A stretch of 56,922 nt of DNA from positions 47,354 to 104,275 of the forward strand of contig JBNGIS010033739.1 in the NCBI GenBank assembly GCA_049999725.1, written 5' to 3'. Source of the DNA: Haplomitrium mnioides. Lineage: Eukaryota; Marchantiophyta; Haplomitriopsida; Calobryales. Shown piece by piece: positions 21,073 to 32,943 of this stretch (position 1 is its first letter; each line of letters opens with the position of its first letter). The notes under the pieces are model-generated. The model saw only the letters and a list, made by a program, of their open reading frames with translations. It had not been told where the DNA came from and made no database searches. The position numbers were made by a program, and so were the translations under genes.

Positions 21073-23493
21073 TCAGTCTGCAGCTATAGCTTTAGTTGCA
21101 TCCTCTTCAAGAGGAATGGTCTCATTTAAATTAATGGCATGAGAAGCTTTGGCATCTACAATTGCAATAGAATCTTGCCGAGACTTTCCAGTCCCGAAAA
21201 TCACAATAGAATTGCCACATGTACGAGCAGTACCAAGAGGAACATGCTTCTTGTGGTATGCATAGACAATATGAGATTTTGCTACATCATATGGCAAAGA
21301 AGCCATTTTCAAAACTCTCTAGGCAATATAGATATACTAGCGTCTATCGTATTCTATAGCGATGCGATTTTGCATCAACTTCAGAGCACAGACAAGGGCT
21401 GTGTTGAGTCTAGAGCAAAGATCTAAGATCCAATCTTGCTCTATTGACAAATGGTCAATAAAAAAGTTGTACAAAGCTTGAGGCCTTTGGTATACATTCA
21501 CAAAAGCATCATCTCTTAGATGTTTAAGCTTGGCCAAAATTGCTAGGCAATTGAAAACACTTCGCATAATCTATCAAAGATGACCGCTTGCATCATCGAA
21601 TTACAAGTTGAAAAGCTTCATGCTCCGCATTGGGATGCAAGCTGGAACCAATTGTCCTGAGATATGACAATCTTCTCAAGAGTGGACTTTGGCTTTATCT
21701 CCAAAGTCTCCAGCACCAATCTCTTTTTAATTTTTGGGATGACACCATCTCACTCTCCATGTACCTCTGATGCCAATACTCGACCTTTTGAATCAACGTC
21801 ATTTTCAACTTGTACCGTTGGTCGTACTAAATGTCATTAGTTGCAAAGATACGGGCTTCTGTTGGTGTTAGCTTTACGTAAATGTAGCAATCGTAAAGCA
21901 AAAGTATAGGATTTTTTTGCTCCATGTTTGGTAATTAAAAGATGGCTTGCGGTAGCACTATGATTGCCTCCTACAATCTTGTATCTTTACTTGTGAAAAT
22001 TCTTGATATGGAACTCTGACTTATCTCTTAACCCGCACTTTGGGTCTACCACAGAAATTATGTGCATGCTCATTTGTGAGCATTCTTTGCACCTGAAGCA
22101 CCACAAAATCCTCATTCAACCTCTTAATCTCAAATAGCCCCAAGTTATCTATTCCAAGTTTTGGAAGGCTCAAATTTTCCATCCGAATTATTATTGTTTT
22201 CTTTCTAACTTTGTACCGCTAGATGGCAGACTCCCTAATCTTATTTTTTGTCTTTGTGAGACAGTGTCTGAAGATCCACCCGCTCTCATTCCTGAAAGGT
22301 CCGCATCCCCTTGTGCAATTGCATTTTTGCTCTTGAGGTTGGAGCCTGCACTAACTCTTGCTCTAATTCCTCCTTTGAGCTGCTAGAAGTTGAAGATGAA
22401 GGGGTCGTCAAAGATGGACTGGTTGGAATGGGGGATGGGACCGGCTTCTCCTCAAGAGGTGGTGAGAGCACATGCTTCTTCTTTGGTAGGGCTTGCTTCT
22501 TCTTTTTTGGAGCCTCGATTGGCTCCACCTCATTTCTTTTTTTAGCAGTAGATGGTCCACTTATTGCTGCCATAGTCATCAAAGTTGCGCTTGGATGTGA
22601 CACAAGCTATTGAATATATACCCCATTGCTTGACTTTCAAAAGTTTGATAGAGATGGCAAACTTGTTGAAGTCCCTTCCTACCCCCTCTGCGTCCAGGCA
22701 AGCGTTAACAAAGTCTTAAAAACATTGAGAAAACTGAAAACAAAAAAAAGAAACGATCAGTCATTAACACAAAAAAATTTCAAAAGTTTAATAAACCACT
22801 CCGAGTGTTTGAGCTGATTGTCTAAGCCCAAAGATGCACTAGAGTCCATGCTCATATAAACTCCTTAGTCCAGGCTTGCATAGACTAGGAAGTTCTTGCA
22901 AGCATGGACTAGGGGTTCCATGTGCGCATGGACTCATGAGTCCATTCGCCCAAGGACACTGGAGTCCAGACGCGCTTTGACTCGAGATTCCATGTGCGCA
23001 TGGATACTAGAGTCCATAACACATGGACATAAGAGCCAATGCGCGCATGGACACTCGAGTTCATACGATCATTGACTCTAGAGCAACAAAAAAATTAAAG
23101 CAACTGAAAAAAAAAAAATCTGGTTAGTCTAACCTTGTCGTCCTCAAAAACTGACTGCAGATACTTGGTGAAGATGTCATGTGGCTTCATCTCGTTGAAG
23201 TAGAATTTTTTTGGTGAAGCTTTGAATAGGGTAATCAACAATTCGGACTACATAAACAACCCCATGTGGGCTCTATGCCCCTCTTGAGTCATCGTGATTT
23301 AGACCAAAATACCCATGTTAAATTTTTCACCTTCACTATGAAAAAGGTAAAGGTGATGGTTAATAACCTTTATCATTTTGCAACAAACTAGCCATTTGTA
23401 GGCTAGTTTTTGTGGCTCTGGAACCTTTAAAACATCCAAATACCTATAAGGCTTTGGTTGAGCTGGTTTGGAAGCATTGGCATGTGATTCCAT
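21073..23493 (-). pseudogene. DNA methyltransferase-like gene, copy B (exon 3 deleted)
   Basis: Exon 1 (23134-23493: SKPAQPKPYRYLDVLKVPEP), an intron with a cttttag-like acceptor at 22735 and donor at 23133, and exon 2 (22734 to about 21640: EPIEAPKKKKQALPKKK linker, VQRMLTNEHAHNF). Then there is an abrupt join near 21635 to exon 4 sequence (VNVYQRPQALYNFFIDHLS, EQDWILDLCSRLNTALVC, IAIEYDRR, then KMASLPYDVAKSHIVYAYHK). The exon 2 end, intron and exon 3 present in copy A (about 10840-12690) are missing, so motif IV is gone. Motif I has lost its glycines through G-to-A changes. The stop at 21073 follows AIAAD. Confidence 0.6.
22735..23133. repeat. Intron 1 of copy B with palindrome array
   Basis: About ten 23-24-bp units between 22840 and 23083, for example ttccatgtgcgcatggactc and gccaatgcgcgcatggacac. 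It is homologous in position to 13850-14175. Acceptor tttgttttcag at 22735 and donor aag|gttaga at 23133. Confidence 0.8.
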
Positions 23494-23948
23494 TTTCTCC
23501 AAACTGTAAGCTAGTAAAAATAGAGGGCAAAAATCTTACGAAAAAAATTTCACAATGAATGAAAGGCAAAAAATAGCTAAATGTCAAGAAATTGAAAAAA
23601 TGACAACGACAAGAAAAAAAACTAGAAAGTAAATATGCGACAATGGAAAAAAACTTTCCATCGTCGCTTCTTTTATACCAAAATTTCAAAAAAGGTTTTT
23701 TCTTGCCAAAAAAATGATTCGTAGAGCTCTTAACACGTAGGTTTGCATGGTGCAAAAAAATGTTAGTGTATAAAGCATTGCTTGTTTTCATCTTTGCGAT
23801 TTCTTTTTTTCATTTGCTTCACAAAAATCTCACAATTTTGTCAGTTTGTGAAATTTTCTTCAAAAACACATCTTTTGAATATACAAATAAAAGTTGAGAA
23901 TATTTGTTAAAATATTTCTACAATTTTTTTATTTTTTGTTTTTTTTCA
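23494..23948. promoter_or_regulatory. Bidirectional promoter, copy B
   Basis: 455 bp between the divergent start codons (23493 minus, 23949 plus). A minus TATAAAAG lies at 23670-23677 and a plus TATAAA at 23769-23774, in the same positions as in copy A. A TGGAAA/TTTCCA inverted repeat lies near 23644-23660. Confidence 0.6.
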
Positions 23949-24167
23949 ATGGCTGGAGTTTTTAAAAGTAAGAAGAGGTTATAATTTCAAGATTCATGTT
24001 TGTAGAAAAGTGTTGCTTTTGGCGGGCAGCTTGAGATAGTTTCAAACCACGTTTTTTAGGAGGTAAGCAATGGAATACCTAAAGCGTCAAGTGTGATGGC
24101 GAGTAATTTGGAGGAAAAGATGGTGTTTGTTGAATCAAATATGTCTACTTAGGAAGATCAAGCAAGT

Positions 24168-24342
24168 GAACCTTATCCGCGCATAGAATCTAGGATTGAA
24201 CCCCTTTGCGTGCATAGGGTCAAAGAGTGAACCCAATGTGCAGATAAGATCAAGGAGTGAACAACTTGCACGCAAAGGATCAAGGAGGGAACCCAATTTG
24301 CAAATAGGATCCAAGACTCAACCCTATGCACGCATTAGATCT
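24168..24342 (+). repeat. 30-bp coding repeats in copy B
   Basis: Six units starting gaaccttatccgcgcatag. Lengths are 30, 31, 30, 30, 30 and a partial. The 31-bp unit shifts the frame. Residues such as EQLARKGSRR and EPNLQIGSKT match the copy A repeats. Confidence 0.85.
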
Positions 24343-26619
24343 TTATTGCCAATTAAGCAGCCAAAGTTGAATCTTTGTTTTGACTACTCCAACAAATTAA
24401 CAAAAAAATGTTCCAAATGGAATTTCTAGATGGTTGTGGACCTTTCTTTGTCCTCATTAGATGAAGACCATGATGTTCAAGATGCAAATGTGTTTGTTCA
24501 AAACACAAAAAGCATAGAATTGATGGATTGTTTTAATTTTTGAGATGGTTCATTTTCATGAATGGCACCACTCAAACAACGAGTGATTTCTAATCAAGTT
24601 GGACCTCTAAATAAGATTGGGAAATCTTTTAGAAACCGAATTCAATTGGAGGAATCTTTAGACAACAATTTAGAAAATGGTTCTAGCAAAGAGTCTCAAT
24701 CAACCAACATTTCGTTGGAGCTATCACCAAGAGCACCGATTATTAAAAAAAAAACATTTTCTAATGCTCAAGATATTGATAAAGATTTTGTTTCGACATG
24801 GTCGAATTCTCCCAATCCTCAAGATAGTCTACATCCATCGAAAACTTATTTTCAAGGAACAAATAGTGTGATCGATGATGTTCAAGATCTTCAAGAAGAT
24901 GATTTGTTAGATTTGCTTATGGATTAAATTGATCGACAATGCAAAGAAATTCTTTGTCCAACTTAAAACCCAAACAAGTAAACACCTTACGTGAAAATTC
25001 TTTTCAAAAAGTCCATCATGACGAGAGTTTTGTGAAGAAAAATCTTGATCCCATATCAATTTTGAAATTGAGGAGAATTTCATGTTGTTGAAATAATTGT
25101 TTGTTATTATGCAAGACATATTTTTTTAGAACTGTGAGAGAAACGTATTTTTGACAAAGCATGAAGAATCGAGATACCACATTGCAAGGGGGAATAGAAA
25201 GAAAATACTTCAATGTTGATAATCGGTTCACTCCACCTGACGGAACTGTTGTCTATAGAAGAGCCTTTAAATTAATATTATCAGTAGGAAATGATAGAAT
25301 TCAAAGAATTCAAAATCTCAAAAACGCAGATCCTAGAGGTCTTTTTTGGAAATAGAGAACTATATGCTAAAGGAGTATTTGTATGTAAATGTATAGACAA
25401 TTTTTTTTAAGGATATTGTGAGATATTACCTACTTATGAAGTTTGCAACTTGCTTGATAATTTTACAAAATGGGAAGTTTATGACTACTACACAACTTAT
25501 TTGAAAAAGAAAGATCTTGACTGCATTTTTGTTTTTAAGGAGTTTTACAAAACATTGGAGAAATCATATTGCAAGAAAAATCCCTCTTGGAGTCCAACAA
25601 AAGTAATAAATTTCTTATCTTTTGAAACCTATGGTTATTATGATGCTCTTTTTATGAGACTCAAAGCTTAATTCTAGAGATGTTATGCTTTCTCAACTTA
25701 GTGCAATAAGATATTTGTTTTGCTAAGTTGTTTCACAAACAAGCTTTGAGTCAAATAAACCTTTGCAACTTGAGTTGTCAAAACATACTCTGTCCTCGCA
25801 TAGGGTCTATTGCTTTAGTTTGAATCCAAACCATATCAAGGGTTAAATAAAGCAAGGAAATTATTTTGATTGTTGGATATGACCTTAGTTTTTCACCAAC
25901 TTTTGCCATTGTTGCTTTGAATAAGAAGTCCTTTGCTAGATAAGCAATATCAAGAATCAATTATATTATTTGCAAATCCTATGTGCGCATAGGTTTTGTT
26001 CTTGTTTCTTTTCATTCGAGTCGCAACAACAGTCAAAGGAAGCCAAGATATTGATGTTGCTGCTTTTAGTTCTATGAGCGCATAGGATATGTTGTTGTTT
26101 TTCTAATCTTATGTTGACATAGAGTCCAAGCTACCTCTGAAATTGAAGTTCTAGTTTGTGACTTGTTGTTTGCAAATCTTTCTTATTTGTCTCCTCTCGA
26201 AAATTTTGCTTATTTCAAATCAAAGACAAGTACTTGTTGTCGATGTTATTCAGATTCTCCTATATTTAAATTAGCTAAAGTTTATTTTTAATCTTTTATA
26301 AAATTTTACTTCATCCAATCCAAGCATTTGTTGAAGTTGATTTGAATATTTTAAGCACATAAGGTTATCTTTTGACGTTCAAAACATTAAGACATATTTT
26401 ACTGAACTACTTTTATCTCTTTGGTGCTTTGTGATGATGCAACCAAATATAATCGCCAATTGTTTCTTCATCATGACCAACAAATGAAAGAAAGAGCAAA
26501 ATTTGCAAACCATCAAAGAAAATGTTATACGGACTGTCAAAAGTACTTGGGAATTATTATCGATAGAATGGATTAGAAGAAAACAACCATTCCACACTAG
26601 CTTTTGCCACAAAAAAACA

Positions 26620-26624
26620 TTGAT
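26620..26624. repeat. Target-site duplication, left copy (TTGAT)
   Basis: TTGAT here and TTAAT at 46582-46586 flank the copia element. The uninterrupted copy A reads acattgataaagattg at the same gene position (about 17596), which confirms the empty site. Confidence 0.85.
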
Positions 26625-26731
26625 TGTTATTGCATGAGCGTCGCACACATACACACGGGAGTCTCTAAACGAATGAATAGATTGAGTGAGTGTAACCTAC
26701 TTACATAGGGTATATATATATCCCTATAACA
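26625..26731 (-). repeat. Copia 3' LTR (left end)
   Basis: Begins tgttattgcatgag and ends ctataaca. It shares cacacatacacacgggagtctc with the right LTR. Confidence 0.85.
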
Positions 26732-26742
26732 CTCCACTTTGG
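26732..26742 (-). other. Copia polypurine tract
   Basis: The minus strand reads CCAAAGTGGAG immediately beside the LTR, the expected place for plus-strand priming. Confidence 0.6.
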
Positions 26743-27204
26743 CTGATTCTTCTTCTAGTAATCAGCCATTCTAGGACTATTTATTATGTAAGTCCTATTT
26801 GAAATCCTATTATGTGTGGTCTCATTAAAACCCTTCGCTTTCTTCCAATAGAAAGAGTGCCACCACATATTTATAGATATGAAACATAATATAGTGTGTG
26901 GAGTGTATGTGTAAATAGTAAAGTGTCAAAATTTTGCTTTGATAGTAAAGCTAATATGTGGTGTTGTTGCGTGGTGTCATTACGTCCTTCATAGTCATAT
27001 CCTAGAGATTTGTCTTTGTAGGTATATCTTGAAGATCTGTCTGAAAAATGATGTCAGCCTCAAATATAATATGCTCCTATCATGATGAATGATCTGTATG
27101 ACATTTTAGACAAATTAGATAGTTTCAAAAGGAAATGACTAAGTTTGCAAGCTTTGATCTTCATGACTAAAGGTCAGAAAAAAATAGTATAAGTAATTGT
27201 TAGT
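26743..27204. other. Copia 3' untranslated region
   Basis: No coding domain lies between the polypurine tract and the end of RNase H. The sequence is AT-rich. Confidence 0.45.
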
Positions 27205-28149
27205 TGTTGTTTTGGTGTAGTTCAGATAATCTTCTTAAGCCAAGCCATTGAGTATGTGCTATGTGTAGAGAAGGTGGAAGGGGTTTGGTGAAGATATCTT
27301 CTCTATTATCCTTGCTTGCCATCCATTGGACATTCATTTTGTTACCATGTTGCTCATGGGTGTAGAAGAATTTAGAGGCAATGTGGTTAATTCTATTACC
27401 CTTGATAAATCCTTGAGCAATTTAGTCAACGCATGGTCGATTGTCCTTGTATATTATTGTAGGAGATTGAAGTAGAGGTTGGCCAGTGTTGATGTTGATA
27501 TGATCAACGAGTTGTCGAAGCCAAATACATTCCCTACTAGCCTCATAGAGTGTTATGATTTCTGCATGGTTAGTCGAGGTAGTTGTAACGGTTTGTTTAG
27601 TGCTTTTCCATGAGATAGCGATGCTTCTTTTAAGGAAGATGTATCATTTTTGAGACTTTGCGTCATCATGATCGGATAAATATACAACGTGAGTATAACC
27701 GACAATGTCGTTTGGTGCATTTTTAGTGAAGAAGAGTCCCATAGCATTTGTACCTTTTAGATATCTGAAAATGCGTTTGAGTCCATTCCAATGGCAAATG
27801 GTAGGCTGGGAGTTGTGCCTTGCAAACAGGTTCACTGCAAAAGATATGTCAGGTCTAGTCTGATTTGCAAGATATATGAGAGCTCCGATTGTCGAAAGGT
27901 ATGGTTTTTCTAATCTTAGAGATTGTTTATGTTCCTTTAGTTTTCCAAACATGTATTTGGTCGGGTTCGAAGATCTCATTTCTATGGGAGTGCTCGTCAG
28001 ATGAGCAATATCCATATTGAATTGTTTGAGGATCTTGGTCGTATATGTGGGTTGGTGGATCAGAATTCCATCAGACAGATGCTCAAACTAGATGCCAAGA
28101 TAGAAATTTGGTTCTCTGATGTTTCGCATTTCAAATATGTCTTTCAGTT
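27205..28149 (-). pseudogene. Copia RNase H region
   Basis: The minus frames give MDIAHLTSTPIEMRSSNPTK, IGALIYLANQTRPDISFAVN and LKRIFRYLKGTNAMGLFF, the RT end/RNase H linker of plant copia polyproteins. Further on they give ALTKLLKDLSRVIELT and a terminal segment ending near 27205. Several stops and frame changes. The right edge meets the assembly gap. Confidence 0.75.
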
Positions 28150-28249
28150 NNNNNNNNNNNNNNNNNNNNNNNNNNNNNNNNNNNNNNNNNNNNNNNNNNN
28201 NNNNNNNNNNNNNNNNNNNNNNNNNNNNNNNNNNNNNNNNNNNNNNNNN
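28150..28249. other. Assembly gap (100 N)
   Basis: Exactly 100 N, the usual placeholder for a gap of unknown size. The bases on both sides are near-duplicates (tctcgcatttt.aatatgtctttcagtt), so the true gap may be zero or negative. Confidence 0.98.
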
Positions 28250-28604
28250 GATAAAAATGTGATTCTTCGATGTCTCGCATTTTGAATATGTCTTTCAGTT
28301 TGGCAATTGTGTTGGTTGCTGGTATTTTTGTGCCAAAAATATTTATGTCGTCTAGATAAAGTGCAACTACAACGTATTCACAGTCCTGATGTTTCATGAA
28401 CAAGCATGGAGCAATCAATGTCGTTATTTGTAAATTTCAGCTCCATCATTTTGGATTTGAATCTTTGATACCAATTTCTGCCACTCTGTTCGAGTCCATA
28501 CATCGACTCAAGACTTGAACTGCCATTTGTGTTCTTGATTGATTGGTTGGTGTTCTAGATGCATTTGTAGAATGCCTTGCCAACTTCACATTTTCATGTG
28601 GTAT
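28250..28604 (-). pseudogene. Copia reverse transcriptase, C-terminal half
   Basis: The minus strand reads SMYGLEQSGRNWYQRF (the LYGLKQ.. box), then HETSGL / HQDCEYVVVALYLDDINIFG, with the catalytic LDD. Stops and frameshifts are present. Confidence 0.8.
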
Positions 28605-29060
28605 ACTTTGATGATGGGGGACAAAAGGTCCACTATGGTGTTACTCATGCAGCATGTGTGTATGTGAGATTAAAGGTCATTTGAAATGTTGCGTGCTCAG
28701 CAAATTTGCTGGTTGGACTAGAGGTCCTTGAATGTCATTGTACAACTTCTTTTCCATCATTTGGCATTGTCTTTTCGACATGAGGACAACAGGTCCTTTC
28801 TGGATTGGTAGTGGCCTTTTATGGACAAAAGGTCCTTTCATTTGTTGGTCGTAGAGGACAGAAGGTCCTTTTCCTAGATTGAGGTCTTTATGGACAAAAG
28901 GTCCATTTTTATTCATTGTGTCTCTATGGACTAAAGGTCCATTTTTATAGTGCATATCATGAGGGACAGAAGGTCCAACCTCAGAATTCAGGCCGTGAGA
29001 GATAGAAGGTCCAATCTCAGTATTTTGGCTGCTTGGGATTAAAGGTCTATTTGCATTGTG
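28605..29060 (-). repeat. In-frame repeat array inside the copia reverse transcriptase
   Basis: Eleven 'aggtc' landmarks at 28626, 28674, 28722, 28791, 28830, 28863, 28899, 28935, 28971, 29007 and 29043. The spacings are 48, 48, 69, 39, 33 and then five times 36 bp, all multiples of three. The minus strand translates to units such as NGPFVHKDLNLGK, GPSVLYDQQMK and GPFVHKRPLPIQK. Confidence 0.9.
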
Positions 29061-29470
29061 GTTGTTCTTCCCCTAAATATGAAATGCCATTCTTGATATG
29101 AAATCATGTGGTGCTTTCATAAAAATCTGGGTGTCTAGAATGTCATATAAGTAGGCGGTGATGATGTCCATGATGTGCATGGTAAGATGGCGTTGGATAG
29201 CGAATGCTATCATGTATTTGTATGTTTTAGTGTCTATAACAGGTGAGTATGTGAGGTCATAATCACGTTCAAGGATTTGAGTGTATACTTTGGCCACTAG
29301 CCTTGCTTTATATCTCGCAACATCGCCTTTGCGTTGTATTTTAAGACAAAAATAAGTTTGTAATCTGTCAAGTTCATGTCGGAAAGTGTTGGTATTACAG
29401 GTCCAAATACTTGTCATTGTATGAGAGAGTCTAGTTCTGAATTTATGGTTGTCTCCTATTGTGGTCAATC
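29061..29470 (-). pseudogene. Copia reverse transcriptase, N-terminal half
   Basis: The minus frame (29073-29468) contains GDVARYKARLVAKVYTQ, YDLTYSPVIDTKTYKYMIAF and TMHIMDIITAYLYDILDTQI ending FMKAPHDF. These are the fingers/palm boxes of copia RT (KARLVAKG, D-x-x-x-A-x-L). The next conserved box (LYGLKQ) comes only after the repeat array. Confidence 0.8.
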
Positions 29471-30077
29471 AGTTTTGGATTATGCTTCTTGTATAGATAA
29501 AAGGTCGGGTCTATCATTATCTATTGATTGTGATACAAAAAATGCAAATAGATCATCCATAGAGGTCTAGTTTCTGTTCCATATGTGACCGGTATGGGAA
29601 CAGTCAATTGTTATTTCATCGTTGTCGATCGCAATGTGTAATGATGTCTGCAACTTAGGTTTATTTTTTGAGACTCTAGGTCTGACGTGTTTTGCTTTGG
29701 GTTGTATTTCAGTGGTAGGGGCGTTGATTTTTTGGAGTCGAGTCGGTGCATTGCCTGTATTAATGTGTGATTTGGTGATGATGGCTACATTGTTTAATCC
29801 GTCAAGTATGTTGATTAATGTTTACTGTAAATGGAGGAGTCATTTGACTTCGGCATTAGATTGTCCATTTCATTGATCAAAGTCTAATGGCAAGTGCAGG
29901 TGTCAAATTAAGTTGTACTCAGGTTTGGGCTATACAGCTTTGTCCTCTTATGACAGATGTGGGAAAGATTCTTCAAAGAATTGACTGTCTGCAAATCAAG
30001 ACTTAAACATATCAGAGGTTGAAGGTTCAAGGTATCAGATGATAGAAGGAGATTCAAAGTCGATGTATATGCCTTTT
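29471..30077. other. Copia linker between integrase and reverse transcriptase
   Basis: Expected low-conservation pol linker. The frames are short and broken, and no domain is recognised. Confidence 0.45.
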
Positions 30078-30690
30078 TTACGTTGGGGTCCCATCTTTGT
30101 TTGATATGGTCTTAAGATTGGGACAAGGACGAGGTAGCCAAAGGTGCAAAGATGCGAGATATTTGCAAGAATTTCGATTGCGAGTTGGTTTAAGGAGCTC
30201 TGATTGAATGCAGATGGTTTGTAGCGCAATAAAGATGTTGCGTGCATGACTGTGCGTCCCCAAGCTGTGGTAGGGAGGTTGGAATTCAGAAGTAATGGTC
30301 TTGCTATTAGTTGTATTCTCTTGATAGCAGATTCTGCAATGCCATTTTGAAAGTGTACATGTGTAACTTAATATTGGATATCTATGCCGATAGATGTGCA
30401 AAAGTCGTCAAATGTTTGTGAAGAGAATTTTCCAGCATTGTCCACTCTCAAATTTATGAATAGGTAATCAGAAAATTGTGTCGAGAGTTTCAAGGTTTGG
30501 GATAGGAGTTTCGAGAAGACCATTTTTTTTGTCGTGAGCAGGGATACTTGTGACCATTTGGATGATGCATCAATGGTGACTAGGAAGTCTTGGAAGGGTC
30601 CCAAAGGTGGATGGATATGTCCACAAACATCAACGTGGACTCTCTCAAGGAATTGTGATCGTTGTTTTGTCATTAGAAGGTGCAATTTTC
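30078..30690 (-). pseudogene. Copia integrase
   Basis: The minus frames give ERVHVDVCGHIHPPLGPFQD, FLVTIDASSKWSQV, NLRVDNAGKFSSQTFDDFC, then (other frame) HFQNGIAESAIKRI and PTTAWGRTVMHATSLL. The D, D and E of the rve core are visible (DVCG, VDNAG, NGIAE). One frameshift and stops. Confidence 0.8.
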
Positions 30691-31328
30691 AGTTTACCTT
30701 GTGCACATGCTAGGCATGGGATATTCAAGGGTAAGGGATGCATGCTTTGTGGCATGCCTTTGTTGTCGTTATTAATGCGGTAGAACATGTCTCGACCAGG
30801 ATGCCCTAAGCGGTTGTGCTATGTGAGGGCTACAGAGATTGGTGTCGTAGAGATATGGTATGAGCAGATTGTGGTAGTGTACAGGCCATGTGGGGATAAT
30901 GAGAATGATTCTTGTATGTCAAAGCATGTTGCTGTTGGACTCAAGATATGAAGGACTTCAGTGTCCTAAAAAATTCCGATTTGAATATGGAAACCGTTTT
31001 GTTGTATATCGCGGAAACTGATGAGATTTATGGTTGCTGCAAGTGCATAAATGGAGGATTGGATATCTAGTTTGGTGCCGTTTGGAAAGAGTATGGTGGC
31101 TGGACCATCTCCTTCTTCAATTTGGTTGTGGCCGATGATTGTGGTCATAGGGCTGAAAGAAGGCTTAATCAATGAGAAGTATTTGCAATCTTGCAATATA
31201 ATGTGTGAAGATCCACTATCTGCAATGTAGGTTATCTCGGATTTGTTTTCATGGTTTGACATAGAGGGATGAGTCATATGACTCTCAGGATGTAGATTGT
31301 ACGATGGATATTCATCCATGTCTGTCAA
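30691..31328 (-). pseudogene. Copia protease and pre-integrase region
   Basis: The frame 30966-31328 contains YIADSGSSHIILQDCKYF, with the D-S-G active site, then ATILFPNGTKLDIQSSIYAL and NLISFRDIQQNGFHI. From 30690 to 30960 the region is a decayed GAG-pre-integrase-like stretch (HNRLGHPGRDMF read through a frame change). Confidence 0.75.
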
Positions 31329-32313
31329 TTCCGTGTACCTTATTATTGTGAGGTTTAATGCTTTGTTGGTATAGGCGCACTAGGTACGCGGGTAACCTGC
31401 AAGTAGGTTGGGTGTAGCCACAAGTGCCACAACGATCACAGGTTGTCTCCGATTGACGCAATTGAGAATGAGTTTGTCGACCTTTATTGAGTTGCATTCC
31501 TCCTCTGTTGGTCCATGTGCGATGTTGAGCGTGTTCTGGTGTCATCGATGAGCGACATTTGATATGTTGATCCTTATTTTTGGAGGTCAGAGGTCTACCA
31601 TTGCTCGGGCGGGCGGTGCTCCCCCTAAATATAAATTGTCTTATTCCTCTGGCTTTGGAAAAAATTTTATTTCTTGAATGGGGATATTGTTCAATCCTTG
31701 TAAAGTGTGATTTAGGGTTCCGTGGAGGTGCAACAAACCATGGGGGTTGTTTCTTCACATTTTCCACAAGAAAGAGTTGATGTTTTTTGGCTAGTAGCAT
31801 GTATGCTATGAGTTCAGAGTATCATGTGAGTCGCATGTTGCAATATTGTGAGGCTAAAATGAGATTGCTCACAGGGAAAGTCGATAGAGTTTTCTCTATT
31901 TTCTCCTTGCCGGTTACGGGGTGACTACAGATTGCCAATTGTAAGACAATGCCGAGCAGTTCGCTATTGTAGTTGACTATGGATGTATGGTCTTGAACGT
32001 GGAGATTAATCCAATCGTGTCTTGCTACAAGAAGAGATATGCTTGTCAAATGGTTAAATCTTAGTTTTCGTTCTTCCTACAGTAGGCGGGGACTGTTGTA
32101 GTTCAGGTATTGGAGTCTTAGAAGGTCCACAAGATGATGTCAAATCAGAATGAGAGCTTTGGTTGCATCACATAGGTTTATTCCGTCGTACTTGATGAGT
32201 ATTTCGTTGATGCCCTTGGATGTCATGTATGTTGTGACATCTAGTGACCATGATAAGTAGTTGGAGCCATCCAATTTCAGGGCATGGAATTTCATAGATG
32301 CTACAAATGTCAT
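31312..32313 (-). pseudogene. Copia gag
   Basis: Probable start ATG at 32313 (MTFVASMKFHALKLDGSNYL). SWSLDVTTYMTSKGINEI follows, the N-terminal LDGxNYxxW box of UBN2-type gag, then QDHTSIVNYNSELLGIVLQL. The C-terminal half has a Cys box, CDRCGTCGYTQPTC. A zinc knuckle would have His where Tyr stands, consistent with a C-to-T change. In-frame stops break it into three pieces. Confidence 0.75.
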
Positions 32314-32938
32314 TGCAGGTCCGTGCTCTGATTTTCTTGAATTACTTATGAATGAGAAAGGTGAACCAGAATAGCTGGCAAATGCAACAGCTGGGTCAAG
32401 GCGGCAATTGTTCTGTACTTTGTACAGATTGGTGATCGATCTAAAATTTGGTCGATCACAGACCCATGTACCTGTTTATGTTTTTTGCTTTAAGTGGAAA
32501 AATGAAAATCTGAAATGAAAAACAAGAAAGAATCGATTGAATGCGAGTCAATTGGTATCTACTACCAAAAAATAAATGAGAAATTGATATTGCTATCAGA
32601 CAAAGAGACTGTCATGTATGAATGTGTATCTACTTCTGTTGGCAGGCTTGTAGCGTGTCCTCCAAGAACTTTTCTGTGTATGAGCCTAGTTCTCCCAATT
32701 GTTGTTGTGCTGCTCTGCAATGCTGATTCTGGAAAAAAGAAGAGATAAGAAGTGTTGTAAGTATGGCCTGATAATGGGTTTTGCTCGTGTAGCTAACAGG
32801 GGTCAAGGTTTCTATCACAATTGTGTACCCAATATCAAGATCGGTATCTTGTATTCAGTAGTAAAGATGGTATCCAAGATATCTAAGTGTGAATACTGAG
32901 GGGTATAAACTGAAAATAGCTGGGAAACAGAGTTGTGC
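32314..32938. other. Copia 5' leader, proximal part
   Basis: No domain recognised. The sequence between the gag start and the gypsy insertion continues at 44830-46464 on the other side. Confidence 0.5.
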
Positions 32939-32943
32939 AATAT
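32939..32943. repeat. Target-site duplication of gypsy element, left (AATAT)
   Basis: AATAT immediately precedes the left LTR and immediately follows the right LTR (44825-44829). Confidence 0.9.

Larger units (their letters stand above)
23949..26624 (+). pseudogene. DUF7869-like gene, copy B, 5' part
   Basis: Start ATG at 23949 in the same context as copy A (tttttcaATGG). It holds repeat units at 24168-24342, then a long open acidic stretch (24562-24927: RNRIQLEESLDNN, SSKESQSTNISLELSP, ending DLQEDDLLDLLMD). MKNRDTTLQGGIERKYF, FTPPDGTVVYRRAFKLILSV and GNDRIQRIQNLKNADPRG follow, then DYYTTYLKKKDLDCIFVFKE and NPSWSPTKVINFLSFETYGY. The gene is cut by the copia element at 26624, just downstream of the D-G-M-D equivalent, and continues at 46587. 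The region has stops and frameshifts but is less decayed than copy A in places. Confidence 0.6.

Noticed and set aside
28677-28955. Separate small gene encoding a GPFVHK repeat protein
   Set aside because: It lies in frame sense between the two halves of the copia RT, so it is better explained as an expansion within pol.
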